DNA from: Gonapodya prolifera JEL478
Taxonomy: Eukaryota; Monoblepharomycota; Monoblepharidomycetes; Monoblepharidales; Gonapodyaceae
Length of the DNA: 64,000 bases
Direction: 5' to 3'
NCBI GenBank assembly: GCA_001574975.1
Contig: KQ965783.1
Span: 167,976-231,975, forward strand
Shown here: in pieces, positions 47,456 to 58,149 of the stretch
How the letters are laid out: every line of letters begins with the position of its first letter
Numbering within the stretch: the first letter of the stretch is position 1
The notes under the pieces: generated by a model
Databases searched by the model: none
Told to the model about the DNA's origin: nothing
Seen by the model: the letters and a program-made list of their open reading frames with translations, nothing else
Made by a program: the position numbers and the translations under genes

Positions 47456-48057
47456 GAAGGGGAGAAAAAGCTCTGGGTTTACTAGTACACGACCACCGGC
47501 TTCTACGCAACATAATTTTATTCTCTTGTGTAATGGAGAACATGCGACTTTAATGCTAAATTAAGTACAGTGTACCTCATGGCATTGTCCCAACGTTTTA
47601 CAATCGCCAAACCCAGTGACTTTCTGGCAGAAGACTAGGCCACACTGCTCTGTCGTACCATACGAGCAAGGGTAAAGTTCCTGATGTGATGTTGCTCTGT
47701 GATTTGGTTCGCTTGGTTGATCGCACGCAGTTCGCAGGCCCCAGTGAAGATGTTCCGAAGGGCACCCCGACCGGGTGACGAGAGGGCGACGATATTTAAG
47801 GCAAGATTGCACAAAATATTCAGAATGTTGTAATTACAGTAGCAGTCATTATAGTGTTCGGTATTGTGTATGAACAAAGGTGAAAGGTTCAAATTATTTC
47901 CGTCGCCCGTTGTATCTGTCAGGCCCAGGATGCTTGACACACTTGCAGTTCCAACCAGCAGAAAACCCTGCCGATGGTTCGGTCCTCCCCTCGCCATGCT
48001 GAGCTGTATCTCCTTCCAAAAGCGATCTTTGCCGTGCTCAACATACTCGATTTCTTT
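47456..48057. other. Intergenic region entering a CpG-poor block
   Basis: The first ~100 bases are probable chitin synthase 3' UTR. From about 47750 the sequence becomes AT-richer and poorer in CpG. A 120-codon minus frame (47635-47997) has no recognised domain. Confidence 0.4.
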
Positions 48058-49621
48058 TTAATGCAGTGGTGCATTCAGCTTCAAGTCAAGCCTACGGCGG
48101 CCTTGTCTGACTGCTTCCAGTCGCGCCTCTCTCAATCTCTTCAGCTCTTTGAGGAACTCATCTCCACCGGCATGTGCCTTCGCTCCCCTTGTAAACATAT
48201 TGAAAACGTCCAAATCAGCTCTGGCATCAAGCCCTTCTGCATTGGCAATACAAGATAGCAACAAGATGCAAGCTTGCGTACTACTACCATTTCCAGCTTT
48301 TGGACCCACCTTTTGCTGTCTCTTCTGAGTCTCATCAGTCTGTTTCTGTGTCCCATCAATATGCTCATTCGGAGCTGCTGCAACGATTTTGCTGATCAGC
48401 GACTTCCAGTTTTCCAGTACCACGAGATGCTTCTCCTGCCACTGCTTGAGTGCAACCAGTCTTGCTTCTTCCCACGTCCTGTTCTTGAATCCTTTGTTAC
48501 GCCAGTGCACTGATAGATCCTGGGCTCCCATAGCTTCTCCCACCTGGTTCACCTCCTTCCACTGCAGCTGTTTGTGCATGGCAACCAACTTGTCCAATTG
48601 GTTGTAATAAATATACTCTATCTCCAGTCCACAAAGCCTCGGCATTGGGATTGGGTGTATTGTTTTCAAACTCGGCTAAAGTGCCACAGCTTCATCAGTG
48701 AGACTGAGCAATGTCTCCTTGTCACTACCAACAAGACTGTATTCCATTGCATGAGGATCAAAAGGGATGTCCCATATTGTGCTCATTTGGTTGTATTCCT
48801 TGTGCAGTTGCATGTCGTTTCGGAGACGCTCTGCTTTTCTTTGATGGCAAGCAAGCACAAAGGCCACCTTTGGTGCGTTCTTATTGGCCACAAAGCACTC
48901 TAGGAGGTCTTGTTCCATTGAGTCTTGCTTTAGAAGCGGCTGCGATCAGAGCGCAATACCAGCTTACATCAGCCCGACGTGCTCAAAGACCTCCAACGCC
49001 ACTGTGCAACATTATTGCTGCACAGTAGTCACTTGTGGCAGAATAAAGCGATTCTTGGAGGTTTGTGGTCAGCATCTGAAAGCAATGCTTGCTGATATCA
49101 AGAGGGAGCCAGAATCTATTGCCAATGGCTTGCAGGGAAATGCCTCCAAACACCTGAACCTTCAGATGCTCCTTGCAAAGCATTGGGTTGTGTTTTTGCT
49201 TGCCCCTCCACCGTCAATTTTTTGGCATTGTATTTGGTCTCAGCGTCTTTGTAATCATTGGGAAGGGCATTTCCACAAGCAACACACTGACTGGAGAGCG
49301 CTCTCTCATTTACAACCTCAAATGTTAACAAGTTCATGAGATGGGAGGCCAGTGCAGCTGGAATTGAGCTCATTTAGCCAAAGCCATTGTTTGGAACACA
49401 TATGGGAAGTTATGCTGCATGAACTGGTGGTACTCCCAACAGAGGGACGCAAATTTGAAGAGGTATGAGACGTCAGTGTGAAGATGATCCTTCAAAAGCA
49501 TGAAAAATACATCCTTGTCAAGTCCAATATTGCATGGGCCGCCTTCAATGTCTTCAACATGGCCCATCTGGGGTTGAGCGTCCACAGTTTCTCTGACCTC
49601 TACAATTTTGGTTTCCTCCAT
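48058..49621 (-). mobile_element. Candidate degenerate mobile element with broken minus-strand reading frames
   Basis: Consecutive minus-strand frames run 49621-49370, 49373-49116, 49183-48983, 48918-48676 and 48669-48058, switching frame or interrupted by a single stop, as expected for a decaying coding sequence. One segment has a C-x2-C unit (SSQCVACGNALPNDYKDAE). The longest (48669-48058, about 200 codons) is highly charged and helical (FKNRTWEEARLVALKQWQEK ... LKELKRLREARLEAVRQ). CpG is scarce compared with flanking genes, which is typical of repeats here. No transposase or polymerase motif was identified, so the mobile-element call is an inference from decay and composition. Confidence 0.4.
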
Positions 49622-51594
49622 GTCAATCCCCTGACATCTTCTCTAATGGGAGAAAAGGCCTGCTACTGCAGAGTTCAGTACTATCAAGGAAAGATCTTCA
49701 AGTACTTCTTTTGAATTGTCAGTTTTGAGACTGGCCAATCTCACCTGTGGCATGTGGTATTTAGTTCAATGATTGAGAAGCACAAGCGGAAGTTCCTGAA
49801 GATGTCCCACCTCAACTTCCGCAACATCATTCAAACAGAAATTGATGGATCACCAGCAGCTTGTTGATTCCTGCAAGACACTGTAGTTGCAGAGGAAATT
49901 GGTGGTGAAACCGTGGGCAAATATTCATGGTGATGAATATGTGGTCCAGGAAACTATTCATTCCATCCCATGACTTAAAATAGAAAGCTGTACCAATATT
50001 CACACCTGTGTAGTGATTGAGGCTGAATCTACTCCAAAAGCACCCATCCCAAGTCTTCACATTCTGTAACACTACACACAAGAGTTGCCCAGTTGAATCT
50101 GATGAAACATTTCCTTGATGCGCTTGCAAACCTTATGGGACAAAACCAGGCAAAGGGGAAAAGTTGGAACAGGTGAAGAGTTGCAACATGAGTGAGTGGT
50201 TTGGTTGAAATCCATCCCTTTGTGCCTGCTCCAGATTTGCCCAGTTGTACATATTTCCATAACATGAAATCCTCCCATGGAAGTCCTCAACATTATCCAA
50301 ACAATTTGAGCAATGCCTTTTGGAGGAAATGCTCATGAGAAAGGACTTGCCTTTGGGTTGCAGGTGAGGATCAAATCAACCCACACACTCTTTTTACATC
50401 ATTGATTGCCACTGGTCTAATGATATCCATGTGATGGGTAGTCAATGTGACTATTGACTCTCTTAAGTGGACGGGGGTGGTTGCATTATGATCAGAGTGT
50501 TGGTCTTAGAATTGTGGAGGTTCTACTGATGGAGCAGTTGCGAAAGTTGTGGAACAGCAAGGCAACCTTTGTGCAAGCTGTGCTTGAGGTGCAACGCACT
50601 TGCGTCTCTAAGTGAGCCATGTATGGGTGAAAAATTGTTATTGGGTCTCAGGTGAGCTGAAATCGGAGCTTGACGATTTAAGTCCACAAAGTTCTGAACA
50701 CATTTTTATTGCAATGGCATTCTCTTTCCGCAATATGTGAATGCAATAAGACACAATGAGGAGTGTGCAGATGAGTTGTGACAGGACGGCATGAGGTATG
50801 GGTAATGGCATGCTGGTCAACATACACAAAAATGTTTGTCTGAGCTCTCTGCAACTCTAGCATGCGTTGTTGTTGGACCTTTTGAAAGTATTTTCCTTGG
50901 AAGTGAATCTTTCCTTGACTATATGGCAATCCTCTGCATCCTGGGCTCCCAATTTTTAATAACGTTGTCAATCTCCTTTGACGCTTTGATGCCACCAGAT
51001 GCAATTGGGTATAATCAAGAAGAGTGGAATAAATTAATCACCAAGAACATATGGGAAGAGTTTATTGTCCTTTGTGAGTTACTGTTACACCCCCCCCCCC
51101 CCCCCAACACACACACGTCTCAACATTTTGCGGTCCACTGAGCTTTTAGTTGTGATCAGCTTGGAAGCTCAGAAGCTTGTTACCACACAGCCTCTTGAAA
51201 TTGGACATGAATGCTTAACAATAAGAATGTGCTGTCCTCAATCACGCACAGGAGTATGAACCTCCCAAACTTGTCACCCAGCCTGCTGGGTGACAGCCAC
51301 TTACATGGCTGTGAGGGGTGGAGTGTGGCACAGCACGGATAGGGGCTGAGTGTGTGGCACAGTGCTGTTAAGGCAAGGCACCTTAGGTGGCACAGCATGG
51401 AACAGTTCCCTAGTATATATATTCTCCCCTGCAGGGCACAGCCCATGTTTGGCATTGTGGTCCTGCAGGTGAGACTATGTCACATCTACAATGGCCTCAT
51501 GGAGCACCCCTAGGTTGGGTAGCAAAACTCCTTCCCAATCCCCAGTGTCTTTGAGAATTGGGTTATTTGACTGAAACCTTGTGGTCACATGCTT
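49622..51594. other. CpG-poor, non-genic repeat-like sequence
   Basis: Short frames on both strands, none with a recognisable domain. Three plus-strand G/CAGGTGAG motifs (50362, 50648 and 51467 approximately) recur after similar GGGT/CCTG contexts and may mark decayed repeat units. Contains a 16-base C run (51090-51105). CpG is rare: roughly 20 in 1.8 kb by eye between 50340 and 52140. Confidence 0.4.
51090..51105 (+). repeat. 16-base poly-C homopolymer
   Basis: An uninterrupted run of C followed by AACACACACACG, a CA dinucleotide repeat. Prone to slippage and sequencing error, and able to form G-quadruplex/i-motif structures. Confidence 0.9.
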
Positions 51595-52100
51595 GGGTGC
51601 AATAGGACGCTGGGTGAGGGTGGGGGATTTTCGGGAATGAGAACTTCATGCCCAGCTCCAAGTCTGGAACCAACAGATAGCCCTGATATAGGAGAGTGTG
51701 GGAAAATTCCAAAAATATTGATTGGAGGTGTATTGGTGGTGTGGTGGGCAATACAAATGTGAGGGGGCGGGTATTTTTNGGAATGAGAACTTAATGCATA
51801 GTAGCAAGTGTGGTATCAAAAGAATGCCCTGACATCAGATAATGTGGGAAAATTACAAAATCATGGCTTGATAAAGTATTGGTGGAGTTGTGGGCAATAC
51901 AAATGTGATGTGGCGGGTATTTTTGGGAATGAGAACTAAATGCATAGTAGCAAGTATAGCATAAATAGAGAGCCACAATGTAGGAGAGTGAGGGAAAATT
52001 GCAAAGTTTTGGTTTGGTGAGGTATTGATTTCATAGTGGGCCATAGAAGTGTGATGTGACATGTATTTTTGGGAAAGAGAACTTTTACCAATCTTGGAAC
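51595..52100 (+). repeat. Tandem array with exact 146-bp period (about 3.4 copies)
   Basis: The anchor GGGAATGAGAACTT or a close variant recurs at 51633, 51779, 51925 and 52071, exactly 146 bases apart. Between anchors the copies share further blocks (TGGGCAATACAAATGTGA, ATAGTAGCAAGT, GTGGGAAAATT). Copies differ by scattered substitutions but not by length. An N lies at 51779, at the start of one anchor. No open reading frame explains the array; it resembles a minisatellite/satellite fragment. Confidence 0.85.
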
Positions 52101-52191
52101 CTTTTATAGGCCATTATAAATTTGCATGTTGTTAATTTTATTTTACATTATTTAGATATTATTTTGTGAGTTTCAAGTGATTCATTTTGGG

Positions 52192-52220
52192 TGACTCAAG
52201 TGTGACTCATGGATGACTCA
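52192..52220 (+). repeat. Three TGACTCA heptamers at 11-bp spacing
   Basis: TGACTCA occurs at 52192-52198, 52203-52209 and 52214-52220, each start 11 bases apart, ending directly against the N at 52221. TGACTCA is the binding site of bZIP factors of the Gcn4/AP-1 type. It may be regulatory or simply a short tandem repeat at the edge of the repeat block. Confidence 0.7.
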
Positions 52221-52229
52221 NAGTTGGGA

Positions 52230-52735
52230 CTGTGCCGCTCGCGTATTGGACTGCGCGGAATATGGGGCTGAGCGTGGAAGGAGCGACGCTTGCTGGTGTT
52301 ATGGTGTTGTGTGATCGGCTCCACAATTTGGATGAGGCTGGGACTTGTGGGGTTGCCGTTTGGAGACGACACGGATGAGAGGAGTTTGACGTATGGTTGG
52401 TGGTTCGGAGGAGGCAGTGTGGCCTTCTTGGGCTGGGTGTGGCACTATGTGCCGTTTTGGTTTGTTCCACGAGTGCTGTAGTAAGTTGCTGTTTGTGTTA
52501 CATCACTGGACGCAGACTAATTTTTTCACCGCCTATGACAAAACCAGCCTTCATCACTACCACCCCGCTCTCTACTTTGCCATCCTCTCTCTCGCGCGCT
52601 TTCTGGACCAAATATCCCGCACCCTTCCCCACCGCTATGCTCGCCTTCCCTTCATCGTGGTGGGAATGCTCGTCGTTCTGTCGTTCTTCTACTTCAAGGA
52701 CGTTTCGTACGGGATGGCAGGACCCAGTGAAAGTC
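52230..52735 (+). pseudogene. Marooned C-terminal fragment of a protein O-mannosyltransferase (PMT) gene
   Basis: Two exons joined by a normal intron (donor GTAAGT at 52481, acceptor before 52548) read GWWFGGGSVAFLGWVWHYVP, then RVL joined to YLHHYHPALYFAILSLARF, then a final membrane helix FIVVGMLVVLSFFYFKDVSYG. This is the characteristic end of PMT-family dolichyl-phosphate-mannose:protein mannosyltransferases. The catalytic N-terminal part is absent: to the left is the CpG-poor repeat block and an N at 52221. The right end (after GMAGPSE, about 52730) runs straight into Sel1-repeat sequence of the opposite strand. It is a broken fragment, because the retained intron rules out a processed copy. 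Confidence 0.75.
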
Positions 52736-55640
52736 CTTCTCCAATCTTTCACCACAATAGTAACATTACCATTTACCCAAGTCTGATTTGCGCAGACCAT
52801 AACCCTTGGTGTGCCGCCTTGCAAAGCCACACTACTGCCTGTATAAAATCTTTCTTCACACCTTTACCACTGCAGTAGCACACCCTGAGTTTGAACTCTG
52901 CTTTTGCGTTCCCCTGCTCCGCAGCCCTGCAGATTCACATAGTGGAAAGTGCATAGTCCATCCGCACTCCTCTTCCATTCATGTAGCATGAACCAAGCCA
53001 GGTCTGAGTACTGGTGTTCCCCTGGTCTGCAGCCTTGCAGAACCACTTAACTGCCTGTACATGATGACCACTCCTTCACCCTTATAGTAGCACAGCCCAA
53101 GTTTGAACTGCACGATTGCATTGTCCTCACGGCAGCCTTACTGTACCACAGAATAGCCATTGGTAAGTCCTTCTCCACTCCTTCACCATTACTGTAGTAT
53201 GAACCGAGCCAGCTCTGTGCAATCGCGCTGCTCTGCTGAGCAGCCTTATAGAACCACATAACAGCCTGCGTTAAGTCCTTCTCCACTCCTTCACCATGAT
53301 AGTAGTGCTTGCCCAGATTATTCTGTGCAATTGGGTTACCCTGTTCAGCAGCCTTGCATAACCACATTAAAGCCTGAGCACAGTCCTTTTCCACTCCTTT
53401 ACCATGGTGGTAAGTTGGTAACACCACCCAAGTTTGTTCTGCCCACTGGCACTACCCTGTACAGCGGGCTTGTGAAACCACATTACAGCCTGCGCAAGGT
53501 CCTTTTCTACTCCATTGCCATTATGGTTACAAATCCCCAATTCAAATTGTGCAACAGGATGTCCCTGAAGTGCAGCCATATTGCAGCCTTTCCAAGGTCC
53601 TTCTCCATTCCTGTTCCAGTAGAATAGCATGAACCAAGCCAGTCCTGTGCAGTTGCATTCCCTTGCTCTACTGCCTTGCAAAACCAAACTACAGCCTGTT
53701 CACAGTCCTCATCAACCCTGTTACCATCATAGTGGCATGAGCCGAGTCTGTTTTGTGCAACTGCATAGCCCTGTTCAGCTGCCTTGTGGAACCACAGCAC
53801 CACTTTTGCATGGTCCTTTTCAACTCCTTCACCATTATAGCTGCATAAACCAACCCAATCTTGCACCATTGCATTCCCCTGCTCGGCAGCCTTATGGAAC
53901 CATACTAGAGCTTGTCCAAAGCCCTGGTCTACTCCCTTGCCATAATAGTAACACTCCCTGAGTCTGTTCTGCGCGATGAGATTTCCCTGCTCAGTGGCTT
54001 TGTGAAACCAAAATACAGCCTGCACATTGTCCTTATCCACGCCAAAACCAAAGTTGTAGCAAGTTCCAAAGTGAACTTGTAATGTTGGTTCGCCCTGCGC
54101 CGTCACAAATTGGCCTGGGTAGCCTTGTTGGAGCGCCTTTTCATACCATTGTCTTGCAAGCTCGTGGTCTTTATCCAACTCAATCCTTCCCAGCTGATAA
54201 GCCCAACCAATCAGCAGCTACCCAGCCATGTATCCCTGGTCTGCAACCTGTTGCCAAAGCTCCACTGTTTTGCACTCATACATAGACGCAGCCCCATAGC
54301 CAATACAGTAGTATTCTCCAAGCCAAATCTGCGCCATGCCATTGTTACTGTCTGCTGCTTTTTGGAACCGCCGCAAGGCCAGCTCGTGATGTCTGTCAAC
54401 ACCAAGACCGCAGCGGTACACAGTCAGCTTCCTCGTATGCAACTTTTGCGTCCTCCGTTATTGATGTCAAGCTCTGTGGGGCGGCATATCCAGAATTGTC
54501 CCGACTCGTGCTTGAAGTGAACTCTCACTGGACTTGAAACTTCCTGCAGTTTATCGATTATTGCCATCCCACGTTCAGTGATCCACGACTGGGTATCTAT
54601 TAACACACCTGAGACCCGCCATGACAGGCACAATTCCCCGCGCAAAGCACTCAGGTCGAGATGCAGGGTCTTTGTCCCAGCATTGTGCCATCAAATCTCT
54701 GAGAGCGTTCGGCATGCATTTAAACCGTGCGTCCAATAGTTCAGGTCGTTTCTTCGAAAATGCAATTGGCATCTTGAGTTCTTGAAACTCTTCGGCATCA
54801 AAATTCCATACGGGCGTCCAACAATCCAGACCTGTAGGGCACGATTTTCCCAACGTGGTCTGCACATGCTCGCACTATGAGCACTTCACGGCAATTCAGG
54901 ACTCTCACCGCGTAGCAAGTGATCCCAAAAGAGTAGATGTCGCGGCCCCGGGGAAGCTTTGTATCCGGGAGAAAACGGCTCATTCGCTGGCGCAGAGCGT
55001 CGGGTGACAAGTATAAGTCCGTTCCAGACAGAGGGTCGGTACTTCCCGCTCCGTACTTGGCCATACCAAAGTCTGAGACCGCTACCGTCGCGTCCCTCAC
55101 CCCTCACCAGGATGTTGCCGGGTTTCAGGCTCAGGTGGGAGATACCCTCTGCCCCAACACGTACATTCCAAGAGCAACTTCATGGAGCTGTCGGTCGGCG
55201 CTTTCAAAGCTCGCTCGCCTCACGAACCCATGGTGTCACTCACGAGTTTTATCTTCAAAGGAGTCATTGAAGCGCCTTCGGCCTCCATCTTCTGAAGATA
55301 TGCAATCGCGTCGCTCTCCATGAGACGCGAGATCATGAATGGCGCGCCTTGTGCGTCAATGCAAGCGCTGTGGAGTGGAACGATGTTATCGTGGGGCAGA
55401 ATGCTTGCCCACACTTTGACCTCGTCCAAAAAGGCCCGCTGCACCTGCAAAGAGTCCTCCTGTTTTGCATCCGCGTACATCGTAACATAATGCGTACTTA
55501 CCCTGTCGTCAGAAAAGTCTGCATTCAATGACTTGACCGCGACTGGGCCCAGAAGCTTCCAGGATCCTCGATACCCTGTTCCGAACCCCCGGGGCCAAGA
55601 CAGACGGAGACCAGCTCACATCCTTTTGCCGCACCAGCCA
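52736..55640 (-). pseudogene. Protein-kinase-like plus Sel1-repeat gene, frameshifted and probably inactive
   Basis: A kinase-like domain comes first on the minus strand: GFGTGYRGSWKLLGPVAVKS (glycine loop and VAVK lysine, about 55520-55600), then MISRLMESDAIAYLQKME, LKPGNILV, VAVSDFGMAKYGAG (DFG present), RDIYSFGITCYAV and FDAEEFQELKMPIAF with WDKDPASRPECF. The catalytic-loop HRD reads HLS, so the catalytic Asp is missing. About ten Sel1 repeats follow (VFWFHKATEQGNLIAQNRL type, 54178 to about 52736), the fold used as an adaptor in many early fungal kinases. The repeats change frame several times (near 53520, 53400 and 53130) and contain stops, and a frame problem also lies at the G-run at 55590. 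Either a pseudogene or poorly sequenced. Confidence 0.7.
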
Positions 55641-55762
55641 TGGTGGCCGCGATGCCTTCACTGCTGCCATCTGCTTCAGCTGGGGCGGATGTGTGGAGTC
55701 GCTTGGTGGCCTAAGCCGTTACTGTCAATTGCATTGCAGCAGATAACGCATCGGAAAAAAGA

Positions 55763-56110
55763 CATTGTTTCGCTCTCAAAATAAGACGTGCTATCTCAGT
55801 GGAGCTTTGCACTTATCGAGAAAGCTTCGTAACGCCACGGCGTGGTGGTACCTCGCACACAGACTCGTATCATATGGACGGTGCCCACGGGAAGCAAGGC
55901 TTGACACTCGGAGGTTCCCTGAGCCCGACAGACACGCGACCACTACGTGGCAGCGATGTTGGTGGTAAACACTGGTAATCATTCGGGTACTTGCTGTGGT
56001 AGAAGACAGTAGAAGGATCCATCGCAGGATGCAGGGTGCCACCGCTTTGACGGGAGCTCGGTCCCCGCCGACTTATTCGTGGCGCAAACCCCTTTGAAGG
56101 ATTCAGGACG
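55763..56110 (-). pseudogene. Degenerate copy of the 3' end of the neighbouring golgin gene
   Basis: About 350 bases align collinearly with 59400-59760: GTTTCGCT...TCAAAA with ACGTGCTA, then CACTCGGAGGT, TGGTGGTAAAC, GGGTACT and GGGTGCCAC occur in the same order and spacing. The source region is the last exon of the golgin gene on the minus strand. Here the reading frame is destroyed. It lies between the Sel1-kinase pseudogene and the pseudokinase gene. Confidence 0.65.
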
Positions 56111-56333
56111 AAGATCGACCAGATGATTGGATGTCCGGCAGAATTTCAACGCAAGGTGCTGTGGACATTTCCGAGTAAACTCCAGTTTGCTTAGATCCGC
56201 ACACCTTCCGTCCAAGCACCATAACGCAGCGATCATCCGCGTTTCCATTCACTCGCACTGCTCTGAAACTGCACACTCTTTGCGGAAAGCCATCCAAGTC
56301 TCCCTCTCAGTCTCCCCCCCTCTTGCTCGCAAT

Positions 56334-58149
56334 ATGTGCTCAACTCTCTGGTCCATCTGGAACAGAAAAACTGTTCTCGCAAGGGACTACATCGTACACA
56401 ACCCAATCGGTGAGCTTTCATTCCTAATCTGTCTCCTTCCTTTCGTTATATCTTTCGTCCGGTCCCGCACTCCGATATTGCGGACTCACCTTGTCGCCCT
56501 CAGAATTTGGAGCACACGCCATCGTCTATACAGCTACCCACCGATTTACGGGTCGCCACGTGGCGTTAAAAGTGTTCGAAAAGAGCAGAAAGGACTCCAA
56601 AGCGTTTTGGGAGAACGAAGCCGAGGTACTATTCAGAGTCCGCGGGTGAGTTTTGCTTGATTTCGGGGGACGCGACGCCGGACGGGACGTGAGGTACTGG
56701 AGAGCTTGGGCGACAAGAAGCGTGCATGTCACTGTCACGGATCGACTTGGATTCACAACGTACAACGTGCACGCAGGCACAAAAACTCTTCCCAAATCAT
56801 CGACCACTTCGAAACACCCACCCAATTCTGCATCGCTCTTGAGCAAGGTAGGCCGCACCACGCACGTCCGCCTTCCCCGTCAAACGGCGTTCTACTTGCG
56901 CTGGCCGCTGCACTCATATACACGACGCTTGTTCCAATCATCACCCCGCGACGCGCTCGCATCTAGCCTCAGGTGACGAGATTATCTCACGGCTCATATA
57001 CAGAGGCTCGTTTGGAGAGCGTGATGCCGCCGCTATTGTCGCTCAGGTTCGTGCGAGGCGTGAATCGATGCTTGGAACACTGCCACGATATCCCCATGTT
57101 TGCAACCTCGTGCCAACCATGCGTGCGCGTCGACCTAATTGACCGTCTCCTTCCCCCTTCGCCCGACTTCAGCTATGTCGCGCTGTTGCATATCTGCACC
57201 ATGGTGAGCATCTTTCTTTCCTGTGCTCGTACTTCCACAAGAGCGGTTGTTCTTATCGTGCTTTGATTGCGTTCATTCTCACCCGACGTCGTTACGCACG
57301 CCAGGCATCGTCCACCGCCAAATCACACCCGAAAACATGTCCGTACCCGTTCATCATGTTCCCTTTTGCTTCACGTGACCACCCACCCTCTCCTCCGTCC
57401 CTCTCCCCTCACTGCCCTCGTCGCGGCGTGATATATTGCCGTTCCCCCATTCTCTCCCACCGACCCCCTGCCACCAACCAGTCTCTTCCAAACCACCTCT
57501 CCCACATCACCCATCATCATCGTCGGTTTCAGTCACGCAGCATTCCTCTCGTCCAAGCCCGCACCCGGTGCGATCGCTGCCTTGGGCGATGACGTGCCGC
57601 AACCCTCGTACATCCCGTGCAACACCGCCCCCGAAGTCCTGCTGGGGCAAGAGTACTGGCCGAAAGCGGATGTGTATGCCGTGCGGGTTATCGCGTGTGA
57701 GTTCGCATTCCCATCACGCGCGGGGTGCAGCTCTGTCGCGATCGCCCCTTTCTTCATCACCTGATCACACCCCTTCCTTCCCCTCCCCCGCACCACCAGA
57801 CACGCTCCTCTGCGGGTACACCCCCTTCCACCACCCCACCACGCCCTCTCTCGTCACCTCCGCCGTGATCGCCGGTTCGTGGTCCTTTGACGCCCCCTAC
57901 TGGGACTACGTTAGTGGAGCTGCGAGGGATTTTGTGAGCAGGTGTATGATGACGGATCTGAAGGGGAGGATGTCGGCGGGGGAGGCGGTGGAGCATCCTT
58001 GGTTGGCTGGCTTGGATAAGGTGGGGAAGGAGAAGGAGGAGCTGAGTGAGGATGATGATGATGGTGAGCTGGAGTGGGTTCGTGCCGGAGGCCGTGGTGG
58101 TGGTGGGCGTGTACGTGATAGACACACCAGCTGTTGTTTGATTCTCTAG
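56334..58149 (+). CDS. CAMK-type pseudokinase with C-terminal CaaX prenylation motif
   Basis: Eight exons, join(56334..56409, 56504..56645, 56777..56847, 56973..57046, 57173..57203, 57305..57338, 57482..57696, 57800..58149), keep frame to 330 residues. CaM-kinase layout: IGEFGAHAIVYTAT (degenerate Gly loop), HVALKVF (Lys49 kept), IDHFETPTQFCIALE, then GIVHRQITPENILF, where catalytic HRD is HRQ (Gln138). IIIVGFSHAAF follows, where DFG is GFS (159-161). TAPEVLLGQEYWPKADVY, CGYTPFHHP, FDAPYWDYVSGAARDF and EHPWL complete the C-lobe. Both catalytic acidic residues are therefore gone while the fold is kept. An acidic stretch (SEDDDDGELE) and Gly/Arg-rich tail end in CCLIL-stop, a CaaX box whose final Leu favours geranylgeranylation. 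Inference: a membrane-tethered, catalytically dead scaffold or regulator. Confidence 0.85.

Noticed and set aside
48058-49621. KDZ-type (CxC-associated) transposase
   Set aside because: A C-x2-C unit and charged helices are present, but none of the KDZ catalytic motifs could be found, so the name is not justified.
51595-52100. CRISPR array
   Set aside because: The 146-base period has no short conserved repeat alternating with unique spacers, and the context is a eukaryotic genome.
52290-52481. Stand-alone 63-residue membrane protein
   Set aside because: Its frame ends at a GTAAGT donor and continues after splicing into the conserved PMT C-terminus, so it is an exon of a gene fragment.
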